From CAYNEL01 sp964396225 (GTDB lineage Bacteria; Patescibacteriota; Minisyncoccia; Moranbacterales; UBA1568): 9,154 nucleotides of DNA. Below, in pieces: positions 1 through 4,354 of this stretch; position 1 is the stretch's first letter, and each line of letters begins with the position of its first letter. A program made the translations under genes and the position numbers. The DNA lies in contig CAYNEL010000035.1 of the NCBI GenBank assembly GCA_964396225.1, forward strand, positions 1 to 9,154, given 5' to 3'. Below the pieces are notes generated by a model. That model was not told the origin of the DNA, did not search any database, and worked only from the letters and a program-made list of their open reading frames with translations.

Positions 1-234
1 GCGGGACTTGAGCTCGAGGAGCGGGGCCACGTTCTTGATGGCCTGCTCGAAGACGTTCATGCCGCCCTTCTTGGTGCGCTCGTAGATGATGTCGAAAGCG
101 TCGTAGATGATCCCCTCGGCCGTCGACTTCTTACCGTTCAGCATGATCATGCCGACGAAGTGCCCGATGAGGTCGCTCTGGAACTTGGGGTCGGGTTTCC
201 AGGCTTTCTGGTATTGGCGTTTCCTACGTGGCAT
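1..234 (-). CDS. rpsG: 30S ribosomal protein S7, N-terminal part (cut by window edge)
   Basis: S7 is a primary assembly protein of the small-subunit head that binds 16S rRNA near the decoding region. The first 78 codons are visible, from the ATG at 234 to the left edge, and the frame stays open. The protein begins MPRRKRQYQKAWKPDPKFQS and has the S7-typical stretches KKSTAEGIIYDAF, TKKGGMNVFEQAI and APLLELKSR. It lies 61 bases downstream of rpsL, the usual str-operon order; fusA and tuf would be expected beyond the edge in many bacteria. No SD precedes the ATG (the bases just before it read ACCACAAGAT), so translation may be coupled to rpsL or SD-independent. The identification is firm; only length and downstream partners are unseen. 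Confidence 0.96.
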   Translation of the reverse strand, partial: MPRRKRQYQKAWKPDPKFQSDLIGHFVGMIMLNGKKSTAEGIIYDAFDIIYERTKKGGMNVFEQAIKNVAPLLELKSR

Positions 235-295
235 ATCTTGTGGTCAGTTTCAAAAGCTGGCTAAAGAAAAATGAAGGGTGGGTCAGGGGCTGGGA

Positions 296-715
296 CTACT
301 CCTTGGCTTTCGGGCGTTTGGCGCCGTACTTGCTCCGGCCGCGCCGACGCTCGGCCACGCCCGAGGCGTCGAGGACGCCGCGCACCACGTGGTAGCGCAC
401 GCCTGGGAGGTCCTTGACGCGGCCGCCACGGATCATGACGATGGAGTGCTCCTGGAGGTTGTGACCGATGCCTGGGATGTAGGCGGTCACTTCCATGCCG
501 TTGGTAAGGCGGACACGGGCGATCTTGCGGAGGGCGGAGTTCGGCTTCTTGGGGGTGGTGGTGGACACCTTGAGGCACACGCCGCGGCGGAACGGACCCT
601 GGCTGTCGCGGGTGCGGTTCTTGAGCGTGTTGACGACGTATTCCATGGCCGGCGACTTGGACTTGCGCTTGAGCGGCTTCCGGGTGCGTTTGACGAGCTG
701 GTTGATGGTAGGCAC
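296..715 (-). CDS. rpsL: 30S ribosomal protein S12
   Basis: S12 sits at the decoding centre and controls tRNA selection accuracy. The 139-residue protein carries the signature TTTPKKPNSALRK (52-64), GHNLQEHSIVMIRGGRVKDL (84-103) and a basic tail RSKYGAKRPK (127-136). The lysines that decide streptomycin response in E. coli (K42 and K87) correspond to K56 and K101 and are unchanged. D102, the equivalent of the residue methylthiolated by RimO in E. coli, is present. The protein is longer than E. coli S12 because of an extra loop at about 21-40, as in Gram-positive-type S12. The start is GTG at 713-715, which gives the canonical MPTINQLV terminus; no ATG fits. No SD is visible upstream (CCCCGACCGCC). 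It is the first gene of the rpsL-rpsG unit. Confidence 0.97.
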   Translation of the reverse strand: MPTINQLVKRTRKPLKRKSKSPAMEYVVNTLKNRTRDSQGPFRRGVCLKVSTTTPKKPNSALRKIARVRLTNGMEVTAYIPGIGHNLQEHSIVMIRGGRVKDLPGVRYHVVRGVLDASGVAERRRGRSKYGAKRPKAKE

Positions 716-754
716 GGCGGTCGGGGGTTAGGGGAAAACGGGACAAGATAAAAC

Positions 755-778
755 AAAAAGCTCCTCGGAACGAGTGCT
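755..778 (-). other. Weak hairpin plus T-run at the 5' end of the rpsL leader
   Basis: On the minus strand AGC-A-CTCG-TTC-CGAG-GA-GCT folds into 4+3 base pairs with a small internal loop and runs into TTTTTGTTTT. It begins almost at the expected start of the rpsL transcript (about 777), so it could be a 5'-end hairpin or a weak attenuator. It could also be a weak terminator for read-through from the protease gene. The stem is short, so the function is uncertain. Confidence 0.3.
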
Positions 779-783
779 CCAAC

Positions 784-812
784 AGGATACAAAAGGGATT
801 TTCTTTTGTCAA
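784..812 (-). promoter_or_regulatory. Sigma-70-type promoter for rpsL-rpsG
   Basis: Minus-strand -35 box TTGACA (812 to 807), a 17-base spacer and -10 box TATCCT (789 to 784, 4 of 6 consensus bases). Transcription would start near 777, giving a leader of about 60 bases before the GTG of rpsL. The promoter sits between the end of the protease gene (836) and rpsL, so the ribosomal genes need not depend on read-through. Confidence 0.75.
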
Positions 813-835
813 CACGGGCCGGGGAAACGGAGCGG

Positions 836-1570
836 CTAGCCGAACACGATGCCAAAGAAGAACCGGAGCATGGCCTCGATGGGGATGGAGAGGAAGGCTC
901 CAAGCGGCGAGAAGATGATGACTAGGAGTAGGATGAAGCCGAACTGCTCGAAGAAAGCCACCGTCTCGGTCTTGAAGTCGAAGAGGGCGAAGAGGATCTT
1001 GGAACCATCGAGCGGTGGGAGCGGGATCAGATTGAAAACGCCCAGGATGACGTTCCAGAAGATGATCATGAGACAGAGGGTGAAGAAGATGGCGGGAAAC
1101 GATCCGGTCATGGCGGTGGCGAGCGCTCCCCAGCGATCCGCCCAATCCCCCACCCCGCTCGTAGCGGCCAAGAAGCGTTCGCCGACGTCGGCCTTGGCCA
1201 GGTATTCGAGCGGCAGAAACCGGGCCAGGAGGGCGGCCAGGAGGGCGGCGGAAAAATTGGACACGGGGCCGGCCACCGCCACCCAGACAGGACCCCAGCG
1301 CTGGTCGGAGAGGTTATAGGGGTTGTAGGGCACCGGTTTGGCGTAGCCGAAAGCGAATTTGAACTGGGTAGCCAGGAGCATGAGCACCGGCAGGACCACC
1401 GAACCCATCAGGTCCACGTGACTCACGGGACTGAGGCTCAGGCGGCCGGCGTATTTTGCCGTCTTGTCGCCCAAGGCGAGCGCCGCCCAGCCGTGGGAGA
1501 CCTCATGCACGATGACCGAATAGATGAGGACAGCGATGTAGAAGGCGATGAGGATGATTTCGGGCAGCAT
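836..1570 (-). CDS. Site-2 protease family (M50) integral membrane metalloprotease
   Basis: A 244-residue polytopic protein of the minimal M50 type, with no PDZ domain. Zinc ligands are visible: HEVSH (22-26, the HExxH motif in the first membrane segment) and LDG (187-189, D188 the third ligand) within NLIPLPPLDGSK. Also present are the family stretches GYAKPVPYNPYN (75-86) and GPVSNF (101-106). Membrane segments lie at about 3-20, 53-70, 92-118, 155-182 and 207-240. Characterised relatives cleave transmembrane segments of anti-sigma factors or signal peptides. This short subgroup is mostly uncharacterised, so the substrate cannot be named. The ATG at 1568-1570 has no SD. It is transcribed away from rpmB, has its own promoter at 1614-1642, and ends 120 bases before rpsL. 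Confidence 0.92.
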   Translation of the reverse strand: MLPEIILIAFYIAVLIYSVIVHEVSHGWAALALGDKTAKYAGRLSLSPVSHVDLMGSVVLPVLMLLATQFKFAFGYAKPVPYNPYNLSDQRWGPVWVAVAGPVSNFSAALLAALLARFLPLEYLAKADVGERFLAATSGVGDWADRWGALATAMTGSFPAIFFTLCLMIIFWNVILGVFNLIPLPPLDGSKILFALFDFKTETVAFFEQFGFILLLVIIFSPLGAFLSIPIEAMLRFFFGIVFG

Positions 1571-1594
1571 AGCGGAAAAGAAGGGGTGGAGGAC

Positions 1595-1623
1595 TTGCCA
1601 ACCTATCGCCGTTATGATAGCCT
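1595..1623 (+). promoter_or_regulatory. Candidate rpmB promoter overlapping the protease promoter
   Basis: Plus strand TTGCCA (1595-1600), 17-base spacer, TAGCCT (1618-1623). The -10 box is poor (3 of 6). An alternative -10, TATGAT at 1613-1618, is better but lacks a -35 at proper distance. rpmB must be expressed from this 105-base gap, so some promoter is expected here, but which boxes are used cannot be decided by eye. Confidence 0.3.
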
Positions 1624-1642
1624 TTTACCTGTGGCGCGGCAA
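1614..1642 (-). promoter_or_regulatory. Sigma-70-type promoter for the site-2 protease gene
   Basis: Minus-strand -35 TTGCCG (1642 to 1637, 4 of 6), 17-base spacer, -10 TATCAT (1619 to 1614, 5 of 6). Transcription would start near 1607, about 37 bases before the protease ATG. The -35 box lies inside the hairpin at 1634-1649 of the opposing rpmB leader, so the two transcription units share sequence. Confidence 0.6.
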
Positions 1643-1653
1643 GCCGCGCTTTT
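1634..1653 (+). terminator. Terminator-like hairpin in the rpmB leader (candidate attenuator)
   Basis: Plus strand GCGCGG-CAAG-CCGCGC (1634-1649), a perfect GC-rich 6-bp stem with a 4-base loop, followed at once by TTTTCTT. No plus-strand gene lies upstream for it to terminate; it stands 22 bases before the rpmB ATG. It may be a leader attenuator or L28-responsive element, or a block against stray plus-strand transcription from the protease region. The structure is clear; the role is inferred. Confidence 0.5.
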
Positions 1654-1675
1654 CTTATCCAGAACCGCATCCCGT

Positions 1676-1861
1676 ATGAGCCGTGTCTGTCAGGTTTCCG
1701 GCCGTGGCACCCGCTTCGGCAACTCCCGGAGCCACTCCAACATCGCCACCCGCCGCTCCTTCAAGGTCAATCTCCAGACCAAGCGCGTCAACGGCGTCAA
1801 GATGAAGATTTCCACCCGCGAGCTGCGCACCATGCAGAAGCAGGCCGCAGCAGGCAAGTAG
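1676..1861 (+). CDS. rpmB: 50S ribosomal protein L28
   Basis: A 61-residue basic protein of the large subunit. It begins MSRVCQVSGRGTRFGNSRSH, matching the L28 start (CxxxGk...GnnvSHs), and continues ATRRSFKVNLQTKRVNG (24-40) and KMKISTRELRTM (42-53), the region aligning with the L28 core and its KlrvStk.lRti end. It is at the short end for the family, as expected for a minimal bacterial L28. It is the only plus-strand gene here, divergent from the site-2 protease and convergent with the unknown gene at 1981-2661. No SD precedes the ATG (GAACCGCATCCCGT). It is monocistronic: a terminator-like hairpin lies in its leader (1634-1653) and a strong terminator follows 27 bases after the stop. Confidence 0.95.
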   Translation: MSRVCQVSGRGTRFGNSRSHSNIATRRSFKVNLQTKRVNGVKMKISTRELRTMQKQAAAGK

Positions 1862-1888
1862 AGCCTCTCTCTTCTTCGAATCTTGGAT

Positions 1889-1916
1889 AAAAAAACTCCC
1901 CGCCGGGGAGTTTTTT
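1889..1916 (+). terminator. Rho-independent terminator of rpmB
   Basis: CTCCCC-GCC-GGGGAG (1896-1910) is flanked by seven A's on the left and six T's on the right, so the stem can extend by A-T pairs. It lies 27 bases after the rpmB stop. Because of the A-tract it could also stop transcription on the minus strand, though that strand has its own terminator just upstream. Confidence 0.9.
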
Positions 1917-1919
1917 GGC

Positions 1920-1956
1920 AAAAAAAAGACGCCGCCAGGGATGTTTCCCTGACGGC
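1920..1956 (-). terminator. Rho-independent terminator of the 1981-2661 gene
   Basis: Read on the minus strand, GCCGTCAGGG-AAACAT-CCCTGGCGGC forms a 10-bp stem with one G-U wobble, then GTC and eight T's (1927 to 1920). The wobble pairs only in the minus-strand RNA (it is a C-A mismatch on the plus strand), which fixes the direction. It lies 24 bases beyond the stop codon at 1981. Confidence 0.88.
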
Positions 1957-1980
1957 GGTATGTAGGTGGCGGGTCGCGGT

Positions 1981-2661
1981 TTACGCGACGGCGACATCCC
2001 CGGACTCGTCCGGTTTCCGATCCTGCACCGAAACGACGGGCTGGAGGGAGAACGGCCGGAATCCCGGGGGTTGGCCGTCACGGGCGGCCAGCCGGAAAAG
2101 GCCGGGATCGAAACGCTTGCCCCCTCCACGGTAGGTGACCACGATCTGCTCCACCAAGCCGTCGGCGGTAGCGTCAAGCTTGATGATGAGGCTACTGGAG
2201 AGCTTGCCTCGGGAGCTGGCCGGCATGACGCAGACCGCTATCCGACACGGTTCCCAAAGCCCCTCTACGTCCCGGAGGATTTCGACCCGTCCCTCGGCTT
2301 CGGGCGGCACGATCAGCTTCCCATAATAGAGGATCAGGACGACCGCCTTGTCCGGCTGGATGACCAGATCGTTTTCCTTGCTCGGAGCGCCCAACAGACA
2401 GTTGTAGGCCGTCCGCACGAGAGGCGCGAAGAGGAATCCCATCCGCTCCGCCTGCTCGAGGAAATATTCCCCGTACTGACGCTGCCGCTCCAGAATGTTT
2501 CTGAAGTAATTGCCCCAGAGCGCGAGTGGCAAGGCTCGACAGGCACACGGCACCGTCGGACTGCCCCCCTCACGACACCACAGTCCGGACTCCATGGCTG
2601 GTTGTTCCGGTCTGCGGAGATCTAGTGTCCAACAGGGATACAGATACGTCTTCGGCTCCAT
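1981..2661 (-). CDS. Hypothetical protein, 226 residues, family not recognised
   Basis: I do not recognise this protein. It starts at the ATG at 2659-2661 behind AAGGGGGAACA, a plausible SD. It shows no signal peptide, membrane helix or classical motif. Two halves can be made out: residues 1-45, rich in Cys, Pro and Trp (Cys at 10, 29, 39 and 41), and a mixed alpha/beta remainder with an amphipathic helix at about 49-74 (NYFRNILERQRQYGEYFLEQ) and beta-like stretches such as DKAVVLILYYGKLIVPPE (104-121) and SLIIKLDATADGLVEQIVVT (156-175). The acidic tail is DRKPDESGDVAVA. Support that it is real comes from a near-consensus promoter (2753-2781), a structured leader (2682-2716) and a dedicated terminator. 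Codon use looks like that of neighbouring genes. Confidence 0.75.
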   Translation of the reverse strand: MEPKTYLYPCWTLDLRRPEQPAMESGLWCREGGSPTVPCACRALPLALWGNYFRNILERQRQYGEYFLEQAERMGFLFAPLVRTAYNCLLGAPSKENDLVIQPDKAVVLILYYGKLIVPPEAEGRVEILRDVEGLWEPCRIAVCVMPASSRGKLSSSLIIKLDATADGLVEQIVVTYRGGGKRFDPGLFRLAARDGQPPGFRPFSLQPVVSVQDRKPDESGDVAVA

Positions 2662-2681
2662 TGTTCCCCCTTGTTTCGCAG

Positions 2682-2716
2682 AAAAAAACGGAAACGGCTT
2701 CCGGCGGAGCAGCCGG
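2682..2716 (-). promoter_or_regulatory. Candidate transcription attenuator in the leader of the 1981-2661 gene
   Basis: On the minus strand a first hairpin CCGGC-TGCTCC-GCCGG (2716 to 2701) overlaps a second, CGGAA-GCCGT-TTCCG (2703 to 2689), which is followed by seven T's (2688 to 2682). The two stems share the bases at 2701-2703 and cannot fully form together, as in attenuators where an upstream fold blocks a terminator. It lies between the promoter at 2753-2781 and the start codon at 2661. The ligand or signal, if any, is unknown, and the second stem is only 5 bp. Confidence 0.4.
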
Positions 2717-2752
2717 TGGCCGACTGAATTAAGGTACTGCCAATACCCGCCT

Positions 2753-2781
2753 ATTATCCCTCAAAACCAAAAGACTGTCAA
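2753..2781 (-). promoter_or_regulatory. Near-consensus sigma-70 promoter of the 1981-2661 gene
   Basis: Minus-strand -35 TTGACA (2781 to 2776), exactly 17 bases, then -10 GATAAT (2758 to 2753, 5 of 6). Predicted start near 2746, leader about 85 bases. This is the strongest promoter visible in the window. Its -35 box is part of the palindrome at 2772-2797. The 372-base stretch without protein genes (2662-3033) is filled by this leader and promoter, the palindrome, tRNA-Pro and a terminator. Confidence 0.75.
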
Positions 2782-2797
2782 TAGTGGTTGACAGTCT
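2772..2797 (-). repeat. Perfect 10-bp inverted repeat over the -35 box (tRNA terminator or operator)
   Basis: AGACTGTCAA and TTGACAGTCT are perfect inverted arms separated by six bases. On the minus strand the hairpin is followed by TTTGGTTTTG and lies 45 bases past the tRNA-Pro gene, so it may end the tRNA transcript, though the T-run is interrupted. The 3' arm (minus strand) contains the -35 hexamer TTGACA of the next promoter, so it could equally be an operator bound by a dimeric repressor. Confidence 0.6.
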
Positions 2798-2842
2798 CCT
2801 GGACACCCGAATTTCAGGCCTTTTTGGCACCTCTCCTTTCAG

Positions 2843-2913
2843 TCGGGCCGCCGGGAATCGAACCCGGTCTACATCCACCCCATGGACGCGTACTACCGGT
2901 ATACTACGGCCCG
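2843..2913 (-). tRNA. tRNA-Pro (anticodon GGG, reads CCC/CCU)
   Basis: A full 71-base cloverleaf on the minus strand. The acceptor stem CGGGCCG pairs with CGGCCCG, followed by discriminator A73. C1-G72 with A73 is the bacterial proline identity set. D stem GTAT/GTAC encloses a 7-base loop with the GG pair. Anticodon stem CGTCC/GGATG carries loop ATGGGGT, giving anticodon GGG with T33 and G37 (the usual TrmD methylation site). There is a 4-base variable region and a T arm CCGGG-TTCGATT-CCCGG. The bases after A73 are CTG, so CCA is not encoded and must be added by a nucleotidyltransferase. The gene stands alone; no second tRNA lies nearby. Confidence 0.95.
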
Positions 2914-2970
2914 CGAAAATCCCGCCGTACAGCGGGACTGCGATAGGCTAAAGATTAGCACGTGAGAGAC

Positions 2971-3010
2971 AAAATGAAAAGAGAGGCTGCGGAGTATCGC
3001 ATGCCTCTCT
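2971..3010 (-). terminator. Rho-independent terminator of the 3034-3231 gene
   Basis: On the minus strand AGAGAGGC (3010 to 3003) pairs perfectly with GCCTCTCT (2987 to 2980), with an inner TGCG/CGCA stem and loop ATACTC, then TTTCATTTTG. It starts 23 bases after the stop codon at 3034. Only the minus strand has the T-rich tail after the stem. Confidence 0.85.
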
Positions 3011-3033
3011 CTGGGCAAAGAAACGGGCCGGCA

Positions 3034-3231
3034 TTAGTTGGTCTGAGGAGGCGGATCGCCGGACGGATCGCGAGAGGCGTTCGAGCTGCCGCCACCGATG
3101 CGCGCAGCCTGGCTGCCTGCGTACATCCGCGCCACACTCCCTCCCTGGATATTGTGGTTGACGATATTCTCGTCATCGTCATCATAGTCCGCCAGAGGCA
3201 GCGAGGGCTCTGCTGATTGCTTTTGGTTCAT
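3034..3231 (-). CDS. Small hypothetical protein, 65 residues, probably disordered
   Basis: I do not recognise it. The frame is open upstream to 3270, but the ATG at 3229-3231 is chosen because GGGAGG (3244 to 3239) precedes it by 7 bases. The protein has no membrane segment. It contains an acidic run DYDDDDEN (15-22), then a Gly/Ser/Pro-rich tail (GGGSSN, SGDPPPQTN) typical of disorder. Around it are a good promoter (3307-3334) and a strong terminator (2971-3010), so it looks like an independent gene. It could also be a structured RNA with an incidental frame, but the well-placed SD argues for translation. No homologue comes to mind. Confidence 0.6.
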   Translation of the reverse strand: MNQKQSAEPSLPLADYDDDDENIVNHNIQGGSVARMYAGSQAARIGGGSSNASRDPSGDPPPQTN

Positions 3232-3238
3232 GGTGGAA

Positions 3239-3244
3239 CCTCCC
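3239..3244 (-). promoter_or_regulatory. Ribosome binding site fixing the start of the 65-residue protein
   Basis: GGGAGG on the minus strand, 7 bases before the ATG at 3231. It excludes the longer reading frame starting at 3270. Strong SDs are rare in this window. Confidence 0.75.
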
Positions 3245-3306
3245 GTTTGTTTCGTTTGGGAAAACGCCAAGATACTTCATCCGCCCCGATGGGCCGATGA
3301 TGGATA

Positions 3307-3334
3307 AGTATACACCCGAGGAAGACCCTGTCAA
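3307..3334 (-). promoter_or_regulatory. Sigma-70-type promoter of the 3034-3231 gene
   Basis: Minus-strand TTGACA (3334 to 3329), 16-base spacer, TATACT (3312 to 3307, 5 of 6). Predicted start near 3299, leader about 68 bases. The first two T's of the -35 box are the last of the six-T tail of the terminator at 3333-3363, so the end of one transcription unit and the promoter of the next overlap. Confidence 0.72.
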
Positions 3335-3363
3335 AAAAGGAGAGACCGTCCGGAGACGGTCTC
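3333..3363 (-). terminator. Rho-independent terminator of the 3390-3599 gene
   Basis: On the minus strand GAGACCGTC-TCCG-GACGGTCTC, a perfect 9-bp stem with a stable-type tetraloop, is followed by TCC and six T's (3338 to 3333). It lies 26 bases after the stop codon at 3390. Confidence 0.9.
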
Positions 3364-3389
3364 AAGGTTATTGGTCGATGTGTGTGCAT

Positions 3390-3599
3390 TCAGGTACTGC
3401 AGGCTCCCCTCCCCCGACGGGAGGGCGGGAGAGTCCGTTCGGGCTGGTCACGCGCATCCTTGCGGGGGTGGGACGGTCGATGGTTGATCGTTTCCGCGAT
3501 CGGGCCCGGGACGGGATCAAGGGAAAAAATATCCCGGAGAGCCGCTCCGAATTGCCTGTCCATCCGGTCATCCCATGAACCACCTGAAGATTTCGACAC
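3390..3599 (-). CDS. Small hypothetical protein, 69 residues, GTG start
   Basis: I do not recognise it. The GTG at 3597-3599 is chosen because AAGGAGG ends 5 bases before it, the best SD in the window; the frame remains open up to 3665, but no start there has an SD. The N-terminal half contains a likely amphipathic helix (DDRMDRQFGAALRDIFS, 10-26) and a PVPGPIAE turn (29-36). The C-terminal half is basic and Arg/Pro-rich (RPSHPRKDARDQPERTLPPS, 41-60, then RRGRG) and ends near a Cys. A basic tail could bind nucleic acid, but that is only composition. It is flanked by the ndk terminator upstream and its own terminator downstream; I find no convincing promoter in the 60 bases between. Confidence 0.6.
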   Translation of the reverse strand: MSKSSGGSWDDRMDRQFGAALRDIFSLDPVPGPIAETINHRPSHPRKDARDQPERTLPPSRRGRGACST

Positions 3600-3604
3600 T
3601 CGCA

Positions 3605-3610
3605 CCTCCT
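3605..3610 (-). promoter_or_regulatory. Strong Shine-Dalgarno for the 69-residue protein
   Basis: AGGAGG on the minus strand within AAGGAGGT, 5 bases before the GTG at 3599. It decides between several possible starts in the open frame. Confidence 0.75.
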
Positions 3611-3663
3611 TTTCACTCTTGCGGTTAGGAAACAACGGAAAAGAACTGCTCTCGCACGCAAAC

Positions 3664-3690
3664 AAAAACGGCTCCTACTCGAGGAGGCCG
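3664..3690 (-). terminator. Terminator overlapping the ndk stop codon
   Basis: Minus strand CGGCCTCCT (3690 to 3682), loop CGAGT, AGGAGCCG (3676 to 3669) with one bulged C, then TTTTTGTT. The stop codon TAG (3677 to 3675) spans the junction of loop and 3' arm, so the last four sense codons of ndk form the 5' arm and part of the loop. It likely ends the whole nrdR-to-ndk unit. Confidence 0.7.
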
Positions 3691-4286
3691 TCCAGGTTCA
3701 CGTCGTAGAGGATCTGGTCCTGCACCAAGCGATAGCTCACGATCTCCTGCTCGCCGAACCAGAGCGGGATCTCGCGCTCGGCCTCCTCCGGGCTGTCCGA
3801 ACAATGGATCAGGTTGCGCACTGCGCGGTTGTCGATGCTCGACAGCTCGTAGGAATCGATGGTTAGGTCGCCGCGGATGGTGCCCACGTCGGACGTGGTC
3901 GGCTCGGTGCCGCCCACGATCTTCTTGACCACGGCCACCGCCTGGTTACCTTCGAGGATGAGGGCCAGCACCGGACCGGAAGTGAAGAACTTCACGTTGG
4001 CCAGGATGATGTCCTTGCCGTACTCGAGGGCCTCCTTCTCAACGGGCAGGCCCTGGGCCCGGCGGTCGTCGATGACGCGGTTACCCTTCTTCAAGAACCA
4101 CTCATCGTCTTTGTTGTAGTGCTTCCAGCACTGCTCCTCCTCCGGCACGAGGAATTTGAAGGCGCTGAACTTGAGGCCGGTCCGCTCGAGGCGGCGGAGG
4201 GTCTCGCCGATAAGGCCGCGCTGGACAGCATCCGGCTTCAGGATGACGAGGGTGCGTTCTTTCTTGGGATGCGGCTTGGCAGCCAT
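3675..4286 (-). CDS. ndk: Nucleoside diphosphate kinase (enlarged form)
   Basis: Ndk moves a gamma-phosphate between nucleotides through a phosphohistidine, balancing NTP and dNTP pools. Motifs: RTLVILKPDAVQRGLIG (11-27, K17), FFTSGPVLALILEG (100-113), VGTIRGD (134-140, R138) and NLIHCSDSPEEAEREI (158-173) with catalytic H161. The residue after the histidine is Cys instead of the usual Gly. At 203 residues it is clearly longer than the typical 130-155: about 25 extra residues lie at about 60-92, a second short one at about 141-152, and a longer tail follows position 183. The ATG at 4284-4286 is chosen because it sits just before the conserved start; an upstream in-frame codon at 4358 would overlap the preceding gene. 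There is no SD close by. It is the last gene of the nrdR unit, 68 bases after the exonuclease. Confidence 0.95.
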   Translation of the reverse strand: MAAKPHPKKERTLVILKPDAVQRGLIGETLRRLERTGLKFSAFKFLVPEEEQCWKHYNKDDEWFLKKGNRVIDDRRAQGLPVEKEALEYGKDIILANVKFFTSGPVLALILEGNQAVAVVKKIVGGTEPTTSDVGTIRGDLTIDSYELSSIDNRAVRNLIHCSDSPEEAEREIPLWFGEQEIVSYRLVQDQILYDVNLDGLLE

Positions 4287-4354
4287 AGATTCAGGCAACA
4301 AAAAATCCCCCTGCGTTGTATCTGCCGTCACGTTATCAGGAACCCACCGAAAAA

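Noticed and set aside
261..1145. Long open frames antisense or out of frame to rpsL, the protease, the exonuclease, comEC and ftsZ, some over 200 codons.
   Set aside because: High GC lengthens spurious frames. These are Arg/Pro/Ser-rich, lack SDs and motifs, and lie over genes with clear family signatures.
1966..2625. Plus-strand 219-codon frame overlapping the unknown gene at 1981-2661.
   Set aside because: The minus-strand frame has the promoter, SD and correctly oriented terminator; the plus-strand frame starts just past the rpmB terminator with no promoter or SD.
2733..2834. Minus-strand 33-codon frame starting with GTG just after tRNA-Pro, preceded by AAAGGAGAG.
   Set aside because: The SD-like run is only two or three bases from the GTG, too close to work, and the frame runs through the palindrome and promoter, which explain the sequence better.
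2921..2936. Small hairpin CCCGC-N6-GCGGG upstream of tRNA-Pro, followed by ATTTTC on the minus strand.
   Set aside because: The 5-bp stem and short T-run are too weak for a terminator, and the small gene upstream already has a strong one at 2971-3010. It may be a tRNA leader fold, but nothing supports a function.
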